From: Tragulus kanchil
Taxonomy: Eukaryota; Chordata; Mammalia; Artiodactyla; Tragulidae
Direction: 5' to 3'
NCBI GenBank assembly: GCA_022376925.1
Contig: JAIOJX010000025.1
Span: forward strand, 96,623,608-96,687,607
Length of the DNA stretch: 64,000 bases
Below are positions 12,133 to 24,760 of this stretch, in pieces; the stretch's first letter is position 1; each line of letters starts with the position of its first letter. Made by a program: the position numbers and the translations under genes. The notes below the pieces were generated by a model. The model did not search any database and was not told the origin of the DNA. It saw nothing but the letters and a program-made list of their open reading frames with translations.

Positions 12133-12343
12133 TTGGTGAAAGTTCCTCAGTCAAATCCGACTCTACGACCCCATGGACTTTAGCCTCCAAGGCTTCTCTG
12201 TCCATGGAATTCTCTAGGCAAGAATATTGGAATGGGTAGCATTAGCATTTCCTTCTTCAGGGGATCTTCCCAACCCAGGAATTGAACCCAGGTCTCAAGC
12301 ACTGCAAGCAGATTCTTTTCAGTCTGAGCCACCAGGGAAGCAC
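12133..12343 (-). mobile_element. Bov-tA SINE, antisense
   Basis: Reverse-complement Bov-tA: a tgaaagttcctcagtc end, an accccatggactttagcc block, a ctctaggcaagaatattgg block, ggatcttcccaacccagg and a head ending gagccaccagggaagc. Diverged. Confidence 0.9.
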
Positions 12344-13384
12344 ACCTTTGATAGAGAAAATAATGAAGGGAAATTCCCTTTGGAGGAATATTGGTGATTC
12401 TACTAACTGTTGATGAGCAAGGCTATTTCATCTCTTTGATTAAAATTATCTTAACTGAGAGAATAAAAATTTTAGGCATAATAGCAAAATAGAGGACACT
12501 GTTTTAAAGGAAAATTTTTTAAATTGGGAGTTTAATCTATCAAACCCATTTTCCAAACTTCAGTTACTTTGCTGTATATATGTTCCTTTGTGTTACTATA
12601 CTTGATTATGTACAAGTATTAAAACAGCTCAGTTTCTTAAATCATTTTAAGTGCCAATTCTTCTGCCTCCAAATCTCATGTTCTGCCTACTTTACCACAT
12701 TGTCTCCTCTCATAACCCAGTAGGAGTTCTACCCACTTTTCACATTACATCTTTGTGGGTCTACTGAATGCAAAAAGATTTCTGTTGGAGCACAACTCTC
12801 TCCTATGCCAGCTTATTTGTGGTAGTATCTGCCATACCTGGAAAAGACTGTTTTCCAACAAAAATCGATAAGAAAGTGTTTGAAAAGTCAGGCTTATGAA
12901 TAATTCCTTTTTTTTTTTTTTTCGTGCTGCTGGGGCTTGTGGCATTTCTGTGCAGTGTCACTGGGTGACCTTACTTCCATTTCCTGCAAATTTATCTTGT
13001 CTACAGTATTTTGATCTTTTTAGCCTGAATAGAAAAATACCTTCATAGCAAAACACTGTAACACTAGTGGCTAATTTGATTTCAGATTCCTGTGAAGCTT
13101 TTTTACCTCTGTGTTGATGGAGGCCTCAGTGAACTTCTTATTCCTAGTTGGCATTTACAGGCAATTTTATAATCCATAGTTAGCATGGCAACTAGGTGAT
13201 CTAGAGAAAATATTTAAAAAAAATCTTTTTGAAGTTAATGCTTCCATAACTTTGTACATTTTTTAACAGAGAAAAATATTTATAGAGACTTAATAAAAAC
13301 TTAACACTGGAAAGTTTAAAGTAACTGGCAATCAAACATGTATTTAGGTTTCCAGGCAGAAAGTCCTTTGAGAGTTGGCCTGTA
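12344..13384. other. Unclassified intergenic DNA
   Basis: No gene and no repeat recognised apart from a T run at 12906-12922. Duplicated from 12522 onward by duplication 5. Confidence 0.5.
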
Positions 13385-14737
13385 TAACATCAGTGAAATT
13401 TGCATCCCAGCTCTGCCATATACCAACTGTGTGACCTTAAATAAATAATTTCACCTCTCTGATCCTAGGGAAAATTTGAGAGACAAATACTTGCCTGACC
13501 AATCTCAGGTGGTAGCAGAGAGATTCAGATGAGATAGCAAGTGGGAAAATGCCTAGCAGACTATAAATTGCTTTAAAAATAAAGAGGACAAGATTAAGAA
13601 TAACTGTGATAATATTTCCTTTTGATTACTAACTAAATTATGAAAAACAAGTTTAATTGGGAGTTTAATCTATCAAACCCATTTTCCAAACTTCAGTTAC
13701 TTTGCTGTATATATGTTCCTTTGTGTTACTATACTTGATTATGTACAAGTATTAAAACAGCTCAGTTTCTTAAATCATTTTAAGTGCCAATTCTTCTGCC
13801 TCCAAATCTCATGTTCTGCCTACTTTACCACATTGTCTCCTCTCATAACCCAGTAGGAGTTCTACCCACTTTTCACATTACATCTTTGTGGGTCTACTGA
13901 ATGCAAAAAGATTTCTGTTGGAGCACAACTCTCTCCTATGCCAGCTTATTTGTGGTAGTATCTGCCATACCTGGAAAAGACTGTTTTCCAACAAAAATCG
14001 ATAAGAAAGTGTTTGAAAAGTCAGGCTTATGAAAAATTTCCTTTTTTTTTTTTTTTCGTGCTGCTGGGGCTTGTGGCATTTCTGTGCAGTGTCACTGGGT
14101 GACCTTACTTCCATTTCCTGCAAATTTATCTTGTCTACAGTATTTTGATCTTTTTAGCCTGAATAGAAAAATACCTTCATAGCAAAACACTGTAACACTA
14201 GTGGCTAATTTGATTTCAGATTCCTGTGAAGCTTTTTTACCTCTGTGTTGATGGAGGCCTCAGTGAACTTCTTATTCCTAGTTGGCATTTACAGGCAATT
14301 TTATAATCCATAGTTAGCATGGCAACTAGGTGATCTAGAGAAAATATTTAAAAAAAATCTTTTTGAAGTTAATGCTTCCATAACTTTGTACATTTTTTAA
14401 CAGAGAAAAATATTTATAGAGACTTAATAAAAACTTAACACTGGAAAGTTTAAAGTAACTGGCAATCAAACATGTATTTAGGTTTCCAGGCAGAAAGTCC
14501 TTTGAGAGTTGGCCTGTATAACATCAGTGAAATTTGCATCCCAGCTCTGCCATATACCAACTGTGTGACCTTAAATAAATAATTTCACCTCTCTGATCCT
14601 AGGGAAAATTTGAGAGACAAATACTTGCCTGACCAATCTCAGGTGGTAGCAGAGAGATTCAGATGAGATAGCAAGTGGGAAAATGCCTAGCAGACTATAA
14701 ATTGCTTTAAAAATAAAGAGGACAAGATTAAGAATAA
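12522..14737. repeat. Direct duplication 5 (about 1.08 kb shared, offset 1133)
   Basis: 12522-13603 recurs at 13655-14737. Copy 1 has a private 51-base tail at 13604-13654 that is absent from copy 2, so this is not a clean tandem repeat. The pattern fits the ragged end of one segment followed by the start of an overlapping one. Confidence 0.96.
13385..13590 (+). repeat. MIR SINE remnant (duplicate 14518-14724)
   Basis: Contains catcccagctctgccatata and actgtgtgaccttaaataa, followed by the acctctctgatcc block, which are MIR core features. Same remnant in both copies of duplication 5. Confidence 0.8.
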
Positions 14738-16888
14738 AATTAAAGTACACATATACCAGCTATATCAATATGAATAGAAAAGGTTAGTTGTGCTAATAAT
14801 GATGATGACTTCATCAACATAATAATATTGAGGTTACATGTTATGGAGGTATTGATAAAATGTCTCGCTTTGTTTTACTACTGCTCTTTGTCAAATAAAT
14901 TCTTTAAAAATGGCAATTTTTGTATGTGAATGATTTGGTACCTTTCTTAAGTCAAACCTCGTTTTTTTCTGAAGATGTGGTGTGGTAAAGAGAAGCATGA
15001 TTTTGAGACTGAAGCAGAAGCAGGGAGAGGAGAAGAGTTGAAGCAGGTGACTAGAGAAGAGAGTGGACACAGTGTTTTTATTATAACCAAACAAACATAA
15101 ATGACATCCCTCAAATGAATTTAAACATTAACAGAAAAGACAGGTGTTTCAGTTTGATAAGCAACAGAACAGGTAAGTTAATTATTAGCCTGAGAAAACC
15201 TTTTAATATTTTGGGCCATACCAAACTCCCACAACTGATTTGTAGGCCATTTAACTGCACCCCCCTAAATCACAAAAATAATTTAAAAATATATGTAAGC
15301 TTTCAAAGCACTTCTACATGTTTTCAATGTGAATATGCAGTAAGACTAAGGGAACTTACAGCCTAGAGGGGTGGGATAAGGAGGGAAATGGGAGAGAAGT
15401 TCAAGTGGGAGAGGTCATGTGTATACCTATGGCTGATTTGGGTTTATGTATAGCAGTAAACAACAAAACTCTACAAAAGTCAAATAAAAAATTAATATAA
15501 AAAAGCACTTTTACATGTTCATCTTGCTCGTTCTTTATAACACTGTAAGTTGGGCAAAGGAAACAGGAACAGGAAGAGACTTGCTTGAAGTCACACAGAA
15601 GTCAGATTATCCTACAGTGTTTCTGAAGAAAAAAACATGTATTGGGTTCTTGATTTAAGAAAGGTATAAGGATAGCATATATCTAAATATTTTTGCTTGA
15701 CCTGAATTTGTCTTCTCAGAAATGGAAATTCTAAGTTATAAAAATCACCTCAACAATGAAATTTGTTAATGCCTGACATAGGTGGTACAGGTTAGAGAGA
15801 TAAAAAATGCCTAGCAGACTATAAATTGCTTTAAAAATAAAGAGGACAAGATTAAGAATAAAATTAAAGTACACATATACCAGCTATATCAATATGAATA
15901 GAAAAGGTTAGTTGTGCTAATAATGATGATGACTTCATCAACATAATAATATTGAGGTTACATGTTATGGAGGTATTGATAAAATGTCTCGCTTTGTTTT
16001 ACTACTGCTCTTTGTCAAATAAATTCTTTAAAAATGGCAATTTTTGTATGTGAATGATTTGGTACCTTTCTTAAGTCAAACCTCGTTTTTTTCTGAAGAT
16101 GTGGTGTGGTAAAGAGAAGCATGATTTTGAGACTGAAGCAGAAGCAGGGAGAGGAGAAGAGTTGAAGCAGGTGACTAGAGAAGAGAGTGGACACAGTGTT
16201 TTTATTATAACCAAACAAACATAAATGACATCCCTCAAATGAATTTAAACATTAACAGAAAAGACAGGTGTTTCAGTTTGATAAGCAACAGAACAGGTAA
16301 GTTAATTATTAGCCTGAGAAAACCTTTTAATATTTTGGGCCATACCAAACTCCCACAACTGATTTGTAGGCCATTTAACTGCACCCCCCTAAATCACAAA
16401 AATAATTTAAAAATATATGTAAGCTTTCAAAGCACTTCTACATGTTTTCAATGTGAATATGCAGTAAGACTAAGGGAACTTACAGCCTAGAGGGGTGGGA
16501 TAAGGAGGGAAATGGGAGAGAAGTTCAAGTGGGAGAGGTCATGTGTATACCTATGGCTGATTTGGGTTTATGTATAGCAGTAAACAACAAAACTCTACAA
16601 AAGTCAAATAAAAAATTAATATAAAAAAGCACTTTTACATGTTCATCTTGCTCGTTCTTTATAACACTGTAAGTTGGGCAAAGGAAACAGGAACAGGAAG
16701 AGACTTGCTTGAAGTCACACAGAAGTCAGATTATCCTACAGTGTTTCTGAAGAAAAAAACATGTATTGGGTTCTTGATTTAAGAAAGGTATAAGGATAGC
16801 ATATATCTAAATATTTTTGCTTGACCTGAATTTGTCTTCTCAGAAATGGAAATTCTAAGTTATAAAAATCACCTCAACAATGAAATTT
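14680..16888. repeat. Direct duplication 6 (1124 bp offset)
   Basis: 14680-15764 recurs at 15804-16888. The 39 bases between, 15765-15803, look like a noisy version of 14628-14680 (tgcctgac, aggtggta, gagagat, aaaatgcc kept in order with indels). This is the clearest case of raw-read-like sequence at a seam. Confidence 0.97.
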
Positions 16889-17195
16889 TACAAACGCTTA
16901 AATGGAAAACTCAAAAAGGCTTATTACCAAATCCATTGACATGAAGTCTCAATTATACATAGATTTACTAACATTTCATTGTAGGTATTTGTTTCTTAAA
17001 AATGAATCTCTCTGCCTTTCCTATTTATGTAGAATCTAGCTTAATTTAGCATTTAAACACACTTATTGAATATCTACTATATGTGAGGAAACAGGCTAGG
17101 TTTTATGGATTACGCTTGCCTAGATTTTGAGAGAAGACTTTGCATCAGTACTGTCTGATACAGTGTTTATGATAAATGGCAATCTCTTTCTCTAT
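14738..17195. other. Unclassified intergenic DNA (mostly duplication 6)
   Basis: No gene. A stretch near 15560-15610 (gaagagacttgcttgaagtc) is weakly MIR-like and recurs at 16684-16734. Open frames of 67 and 83 codons at 14891-15366 have no recognisable domain and occur twice only because of the duplication. Confidence 0.5.
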
Positions 17196-17375
17196 AGAGG
17201 TCTGTGCTGTCCAATATGGGAGCCACTGTACCCATACAGCTATTGGGTGTTTGACAACCATAGTCAGGAGTAAGGAACTGAGTTTTAAATAAAAAAAAAA
17301 TAATTTAGTTAATTTAAATTTAGATTAAATAGTCACGTGTGGCTAATGGTACCATGTTGGGCTCTGTAGCTCTAG
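17196..17375. mobile_element. hAT-Charlie-like MITE remnant
   Basis: Begins with a ctgtgctgtccaatatggga motif and ends with a degraded complement (gtaccatgttgggctctg) around a TTTAAAT-rich middle with a cacgtgtggcta block. This is the organisation of short mammalian hAT remnants. Family name not assigned. Confidence 0.6.
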
Positions 17376-18474
17376 ATCAAACTCATAAAAACCATTTTGT
17401 GTGGAAAGCGTGGGAGAGATGTCATGTTTAGATACATTTTATATGGAAGTGGAAACACTGAAAAACATTTTTTTTCACCTTTTTTCTCCAACATACCTTT
17501 GTCTTTGCCTTGTTATTGCCATTGTTTCTCTCCTCCTTTTCCTCCCTCTGCCCCGCCCCTGTCTCCACCTCCTCCTTCAATTCAGCTTTGAGCGTTTGCT
17601 AACCTCTAGGCACTGCCGTCACAGTTTTACTGATGTCTCCTCACTACTTACCTGGGTCCAGATCTTCTTGTAGGTGGATTTTTTGTACTTTTCAGGAACT
17701 CAGTGAAGAAAGATCCTACATAAGAGTCTATTGAAATTCACCTTTTAACACAGTTTCATCCTTTACATGATACTTCCTCTTCTTCTTCTGGTGACCTATG
17801 AACAACTTGACTTTACCCATCTTTTTTGGATTCCTATGCAAGCATCACCCAACATGAAGACATAATGGCAGTTATAATAATAAAACTTATTTCTTACCTT
17901 GTCTCCATAGTTTTGCATAGTCCGATATGTAACTGAGGGGTCCTTAGTCCATCTGTATAATCCCTGTGGACTTCAATTTCCTTACCTGTGAGATGGGACA
18001 GGAAAACGAGATCATCATCACAGGATTATTAAGGAAATTAGGGGCCATCCTTGGCCTGAAGGGCCCTCCATGAATGTTTCCTCCTCTCTTTGTTTCCTCT
18101 GTTTAATATACCCCTTCAACTAGGAAGAGGATAATTTTCGCAATAGTCGAATGAGACTCCAAATACTCATAACTCTATTGGAATGCATTTTTGTCAGAGT
18201 AAATTGTGGGCTTACCCTGTTTCACATAGAGGCATTTACCTTTGAAATGGAAGACTGTATTTTGACTGGCACATATCAACTCTTACAAAATGAGAGCATT
18301 TACCAGGGGTATGAGGTTAGAGATGCTTTAATATCAGGAAATGTAAACATTTTGTGAGGTCAAAGCAGCAAAATGTGGGTAGTTCTGTCTATTCTTTAGG
18401 TCTCGGAGAATTGAACTAAACACTGAAGTTACCTCTTGAATTCTTAGACAGATGTATCATGCTGAAACAGGTTA
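17376..18474. other. Unclassified intergenic DNA with weak MIR
   Basis: A pyrimidine-rich stretch at 17460-17580 gives chance frames of 64 and 90 codons rich in P, S and L. 17940-18040 (ttccttacctgtgagatggg) is MIR-like. The 68-codon frame at 18151-18357 has no recognisable domain. Confidence 0.45.
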
Positions 18475-18485
18475 CCACTTTTTTT

Positions 18486-18753
18486 ATTTTAATTTTGGCC
18501 TCTTTTATTGTTTTTTTATTTATTTATTTTCATCCATCTTCATTTTTTGGTCTATGTGGGCCTCCCATTGCAGTGGCCTCTCTCCTTGCAGAGCATCAGC
18601 ACTGGGCACATGTGCTCCAGGGTGCTGGCTTGTAATTAGACACACTGGTCCAGCTGCTCCACGGTATGTGGGATCTTCTTGGGCCAGGGACTGAACCATT
18701 GCCCCTTGTACTGCATGGTGGACTCCTTACCCACTGGACCACCAGGGAAGCCC
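18486..18753 (-). mobile_element. CHR SINE, young-type subfamily (duplicate 19586-19853)
   Basis: The minus strand starts gggcttccctggtggtcc. A degraded B box lies in the ggttcagtccc position, followed by the ggagcagctggaccagtg block and the tail ending near the atgaagatggatg box. Flanking ccactttttt is repeated at 18475 and 18754. The 80-codon plus-strand frame here is SINE read-through, not a gene. Confidence 0.9.
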
Positions 18754-18864
18754 CCACTTTTTTAATATACTCTTTTCCAGCTTAGAGGTACAGGTTTATA
18801 ATGCTTAAATTTTCATCAAAGAGGTAGAAGGAGTTTTACATAATTAATGTAGAGAGAATATAAT

Positions 18865-19410
18865 ACAGCAACCCCACCTCCTCCTTATCCATGGGAATGT
18901 CTTTAAGACCCCCCAATGAATGTCTAAAGCCACAGATTGTACTAGACTCTTTATATAGTATGTTTATATATATATATATACACATACCTATAATCACTTT
19001 TAATTAATACATTTGGCACAGTAAGAGGTTAGTAACAATTACTACTACTACTAAAATAGAACAATAAACTGTAATAAAATTTATGTGAATATGGTCTGTC
19101 CCTCTAAAAGTATCATACTACACTCATCCTTTTTTTCACTTGTGATGGTATGAAATGATAAAACACCTACGTGATGAGATAAAATTAAATGAATGACAAA
19201 GGCATTGTCACACAGCACTAGGCTACTGCTGATCTTCTGACTGGATGTCAGAGGAAGCATTAGCTTCTTTGGGTGATCCTGGATCATTGAGACATCATAA
19301 TGTTGATGGTTGGATGTAAGGAGCACATGATATTGATGATGGGGAATCCCAAGCCAGATGGAGCTGAACAGCTCAAGATTTTCATCATACTATTGAGAAT
19401 AGCATACAAT
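18865..19410 (+). mobile_element. Tigger (MER2-type) DNA transposon, first copy, truncated
   Basis: Begins with ctccttatccatggg, the Tigger/MER2 terminal region. It continues through the cataatcactttt and cagtaagaggttagtaac blocks, and acctacgtgatgagataa. It lacks its right end because the seam cuts it at 19421. Confidence 0.8.
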
Positions 19411-19964
19411 CTTTAAAGGCTGATGCTTTAATATCAGGAAATGTAAACATTTTGTGAGGTCAAAGCAGCAAAATGTGGGTAGTTCTGTCTATTCTTTAGG
19501 TCTCGGAGAATTGAACTAAACACTGAAGTTACCTCTTGAATTCTTAGACAGATGTATCATGCTGAAACAGGTTACCACTTTTTTTATTTTAATTTTGGCC
19601 TCTTTTATTGTTTTTTTATTTATTTATTTTCATCCATCTTCATTTTTTGGTCTATGTGGGCCTCCCATTGCAGTGGCCTCTCTCCTTGCAGAGCATCAGC
19701 ACTGGGCACATGTGCTCCAGGGTGCTGGCTTGTAATTAGACACACTGGTCCAGCTGCTCCACGGTATGTGGGATCTTCTTGGGCCAGGGACTGAACCATT
19801 GCCCCTTGTACTGCATGGTGGACTCCTTACCCACTGGACCACCAGGGAAGCCCCCACTTTTTTAATATACTCTTTTCCAGCTTAGAGGTACAGGTTTATA
19901 ATGCTTAAATTTTCATCAAAGAGGTAGAAGGAGTTTTACATAATTAATGTAGAGAGAATATAAT

Positions 19965-20614
19965 ACAGCAACCCCACCTCCTCCTTATCCATGGGAATGT
20001 CTTTAAGACCCCCCAATGAATGTCTAAAGCCACAGATTGTACTAGACTCTTTATATAGTATGTTTATATATATATATATACATACCTATAATCACTTTTA
20101 ATTAATACATTTGGCACAGTAAGAGGTTAGTAACAATTACTACTACTACTAAAATAGAACAATAAACTGTAATAAAATTTATGTGAATATGGTCTGTCCC
20201 TCTAAAAGTATCATACTACACTCATCCTTTTTTTCACTTGTGATGGTATGAAATGATAAAACACCTACGTGATGAGATAAAATTAAATGAATGACAAAGG
20301 CATTGTCACACAGCACTAGGCTACTGCTGATCTTCTGACTGGATGTCAGAGGAAGCATTAGCTTCTTTGGGTGATCCTGGATCATTGAGACATCATAATG
20401 TTGATGGTTGGATGTAAGGAGCACATGATATTGATGATGGGGAATCCCAAGCCAGATGGAGCTGAACAGCTCAAGATTTTCATCATACTATTGAGAATAG
20501 CATACAATCTAAAGCTTAATTTTTTAATTCTGGAATATTCCATGTAATATTTTTGAACTGTGATTGGTAATAGGCAACTGAAATGGCCAACAGCAAAACC
20601 GTGGATAAAGGGCA
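19965..20614 (+). mobile_element. Tigger (MER2-type) DNA transposon, most complete copy
   Basis: Same left end as the first copy. The right terminus is preserved at 20590-20614 (aaaccgtggataaaggg, complement of the left-end ccttatccatggg type). About 650 bp with no transposase frame, so a non-autonomous or internally deleted remnant. A partial third copy is at 21385-21752. Confidence 0.82.
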
Positions 20615-20664
20615 TTATTATAATTAAGTTTTGATGGAAAGTGCTTTATCAGAAACCAAGAATC

Positions 20665-20765
20665 ATGTAAACCTGAGTTTCTACTGTGATACTAGCTCTG
20701 CAACTTGGCATAAATGGATCATTGAACCACTCTGGGCTTCAGGTTTATGTCCTAACATTTCCTTT
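20665..20765 (+). repeat. MIR SINE remnant (duplicate 21803-21903)
   Basis: tgatactagctctgcaactt followed by the ccactctgggcttcagg block corresponds to a decayed MIR core. Low sequence identity; assignment is moderate. Confidence 0.6.
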
Positions 20766-20850
20766 ATGCTTAAATGATATTTCATGTGTTAAATTTCCAT
20801 GTATATCTATACAGTACTTTTTCATTTGAAAGCTTTCCGTATGTATTTTC

Positions 20851-21171
20851 TTCCTGGAATACTCTTCCTCTAGATACCCACAAAGGCAACATCTTCACCT
20901 CCTTTAAGACTTTGTTGATGTCACCTCAGTGAATTGTCTTGTGGACCTTCTTTGAAAATTGCAACTCCATCTCTTTCTTTACCCACCACTTCACTTCCCT
21001 GGTTTTATTTCTTTATAACACTTAATACTTTACAATTTCTTATTTATTCTGTTTGTTGTCTGCCTCTCCAGCCTGGAATATTAGCTTCCAGAGTTTTGAT
21101 TTTTTGATTTAAACCTACAATAGACCAGATACATAGCAGGGACTTAAATATTTGTTGAGTGAATGAATGAA
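20851..21171 (+). mobile_element. LINE2 3' end (duplicate 21988-22309)
   Basis: Shows the ordered L2 3' landmarks: tggaatactcttcctctaga, cctcctttaagactttg, tcacctcagtgaattgtctt, ttataacacttaatac and the terminal tatttgttgagtgaatgaat. Ancient and non-coding. Confidence 0.88.
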
Positions 21172-22522
21172 AGAATGTTTTCTCTCCTTGAGTACTCAGA
21201 AAATCTATGGTAGTCTTAATAAATTTAAAGTATAAGTCTAATTAAGTTGAATATTTACAGTTAAGAAAAGGTGTAAGGGGAAAATCAAAAGGTAACATGT
21301 TCTAGTCATGGATCAGCTTTCAGTCCAGTGTAGAGATTTACCAGTACTTATTCAATCAGTTCCACATTTTAGAGTTATTTTGATTATGAAATGATAAAAC
21401 ACCTACGTGATGAGATAAAATTAAATGAATGACAAAGGCATTGTCACACAGCACTAGGCTACTGCTGATCTTCTGACTGGATGTCAGAGGAAGCATTAGC
21501 TTCTTTGGGTGATCCTGGATCATTGAGACATCATAATGTTGATGGTTGGATGTAAGGAGCACATGATATTGATGATGGGGAATCCCAAGCCAGATGGAGC
21601 TGAACAGCTCAAGATTTTCATCATACTATTGAGAATAGCATACAATCTAAAGCTTAATTTTTTAATTCTGGAATATTCCATGTAATATTTTTGAACTGTG
21701 ATTGGTAATAGGCAACTGAAATGGCCAACAGCAAAACCGTGGATAAAGGGCATTATTATAATTAAGTTTTGATGGAAAGTGCTTTATCAGAAACCAAGAA
21801 TCATGTAAACCTGAGTTTCTACTGTGATACTAGCTCTGCAACTTGGCATAAATGGATCATTGAACCACTCTGGGCTTCAGGTTTATGTCCTAACATTTCC
21901 TTTATGCTTAAATGATATTTCATGTGTTAAATTTCCATGTATATCTATACAGTACTTTTTCATTTGAAAGCTTTCCGTATGTATTTTCTTCCTGGAATAC
22001 TCTTCCTCTAGATACCCACAAAGGCAACATCTTCACCTCCTTTAAGACTTTGTTGATGTCACCTCAGTGAATTGTCTTGTGGACCTTCTTTGAAAATTGC
22101 AACTCCATCTCTTTCTTTACCCACCACTTCACTTCCCTGGTTTTATTTCTTTATAACACTTAATACTTTACAATTTCTTATTTATTCTGTTTGTTGTCTG
22201 CCTCTCCAGCCTGGAATATTAGCTTCCAGAGTTTTGATTTTTTGATTTAAACCTACAATAGACCAGATACATAGCAGGGACTTAAATATTTGTTGAGTGA
22301 ATGAATGAAAGAATGTTTTCTCTCCTTGAGTACTCAGAAAATCTATGGTAGTCTTAATAAATTTAAAGTATAAGTCTAATTAAGTTGAATATTTACAGTT
22401 AAGAAAAAGGTGTAAGGGGAAAATCAAAAGGTAACATGTTCTAGTCATGGATCAGCTTTCAGTCCAGTGTAGAGATTTACCAGTAATTATTCAATCAGTT
22501 CCACATTTTAGAGTTATTTTGA

Positions 22523-24680
22523 TTATTTACAAATTTCAAGGTTACTTGAAATTTAAGGAATTTTGAATTAATTCCTTGAATTAAGGAATTTTCCAGCAGT
22601 CATATGGTTGGAAAGTTAACTGAACACTACACCTGAGTGTGACTGGAAATTCTGTAACTTCGATTAGATCTTCATTCAATGGGTGAGAATACAATGATTT
22701 CCTTCTAACTCCTAATGTCTTTTCAATGTGAGTTTTAACACTATTTCAATACCACGTCTACCTAGACTTCTGAGACCAGGCTTAATTTCCAGGCTTGTTC
22801 ACCATCAACAGAGGTAAGCTGTGAAAGTACACTGGGTTCAAGGAGCAGTGAACTACTCCTTGTGCATGGGTTATTCAGGAAGCAAGGAGAGTTCAACCTT
22901 TAGCTGTTGTTTGGTCAAACAGAAATCTCTGAAAGATTATGATGATGGTGTTTGTAGGCTGACCTCCTGAAATTTACATAAGGCGTTCTAATCGGGAATC
23001 CTTTCAGGCATGGCTCCTAATTGCTGTGTTTTGAGATACGCACATCACCAGAGTATAGAAAGTATTAATTCATTTGCATACACTTATACCAACTCTGAGG
23101 CCTTGGTCATGAATGCCTTTGTTATGTACTGTTTAAATAAATAGTCCTCCTTACAAGGCTACCATTTATATATGTTGGATTGGATTTTCTTTTAATTAAT
23201 ATTTATTTTACTGACCACAAATTTAAAATAAATGGATGATTCTTATAAATAATATCTTAATGGAAGATTCACCTTTCAGCCAAGTAGACCTGGTCAAATT
23301 ACTTAGTGCCTTTGATGCCCTGATTGCTCCTGGGAAGTATGGAGGTAATATCCCTAGAATTTTCTGATGAGTCAATGAGAAAATAAACGCACATAAATGC
23401 TGACATACAGAAGACACTCAACAGTACCATTATTGGTGTTATTTCAAGAGAAACCCTCTTGTGTTGTGATAACTGAACTAGAAAGAGATGGCTTATTGCT
23501 TAATTGGTACAATAATTCATTATTCGTCCTTTTAACATATACTTATTGAGTATTTTCTGTGTGCCAAATTCATTGAGCCTGTACTCTGTGAGGAGATAAT
23601 GTACTAGTTTTCAGTGGTTGCTGTAACAAATTTCCACAACCTCAGTTGCTTTTAAAACCCAAAAAAAAGTATTCTGCAAGTCATATGGTTGGAAAGTTAA
23701 CTGAACACTACACCTGAGTGTGACTGGAAATTCTGTAACTTCGATTAGATCTTCATTCAATGGGTGAGAATACAATGATTTCCTTCTAACTCCTAATGTC
23801 TTTTCAATGTGAGTTTTAACACTATTTCAATACCACGTCTACCTAGACTTCTGAGACCAGGCTTAATTTCCAGGCTTGTTCACCATCAACAGAGGTAAGC
23901 TGTGAAAGTACACTGGGTTCAAGGAGCAGTGAACTACTCCTTGTGCATGGGTTATTCAGGAAGCAAGGAGAGTTCAACCTTTAGCTGTTGTTTGGTCAAA
24001 CAGAAATCTCTGAAAGATTATGATGATGGTGTTTGTAGGCTGACCTCCTGAAATTTACATAAGGCGTTCTAATCGGGAATCCTTTCAGGCATGGCTCCTA
24101 ATTGCTGTGTTTTGAGATACGCACATCACCAGAGTATAGAAAGTATTAATTCATTTGCATACACTTATACCAACTCTGAGGCCTTGGTCATGAATGCCTT
24201 TGTTATGTACTGTTTAAATAAATAGTCCTCCTTACAAGGCTACCATTTATATATGTTGGATTGGATTTTCTTTTAATTAATATTTATTTTACTGACCACA
24301 AATTTAAAATAAATGGATGATTCTTATAAATAATATCTTAATGGAAGATTCACCTTTCAGCCAAGTAGACCTGGTCAAATTACTTAGTGCCTTTGATGCC
24401 CTGATTGCTCCTGGGAAGTATGGAGGTAATATCCCTAGAATTTTCTGATGAGTCAATGAGAAAATAAACGCACATAAATGCTGACATACAGAAGACACTC
24501 AACAGTACCATTATTGGTGTTATTTCAAGAGAAACCCTCTTGTGTTGTGATAACTGAACTAGAAAGAGATGGCTTATTGCTTAATTGGTACAATAATTCA
24601 TTATTCGTCCTTTTAACATATACTTATTGAGTATTTTCTGTGTGCCAAATTCATTGAGCCTGTACTCTGTGAGGAGATAA
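22523..24680. other. Unclassified intergenic DNA
   Basis: No gene. 23510-23605 (acttattgagtattttctgt) may be a decayed antisense L2 tail. 22545-22595 holds an imperfect repetition of aattccttgaattaagg. Otherwise nothing recognised; fully duplicated. Confidence 0.45.
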
Positions 24681-24760
24681 TGTACTAGTTTTCAGTGGTT
24701 GCTGTAACAAATTTCCACAACCTCAGTTGCTTAAAATTGCTCAAGTTTATTAGCCTATCA
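22599..24760. repeat. Direct duplication 9 (1081 bp offset)
   Basis: 22599-23679 recurs at 23680-24760. The last 30 bases of copy 1 (23651-23680) are a noisy version of the true continuation at 24731-24775: both reach atctgcaagtcata or attctgcaagtcata, but copy 1 has lost bases and gained an A run. Confidence 0.97.

Larger units (their letters stand above)
18322..20518. repeat. Direct duplication 7 (1100 bp offset)
   Basis: 18322-19421 recurs at 19422-20518 (offset 1100, then 1098 after a TA-repeat change near 18970). Copy 1 ends in private bases ctttaaaggc at 19411. The pair contains a whole CHR SINE and most of a Tigger element. Confidence 0.97.
20247..22522. repeat. Direct duplication 8 (1138 bp x2, overlaps duplication 7)
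   Basis: 20247-21384 recurs at 21385-22522. The seam is at gattat. Its first ~270 bases lie inside copy 2 of duplication 7, so that block occurs at 19147, 20247 and 21385. Confidence 0.97.

Noticed and set aside
17397..17673. Two overlapping 64- and 90-codon frames rich in P, S and L
   Set aside because: Low-complexity pyrimidine tract; no domain, no context.
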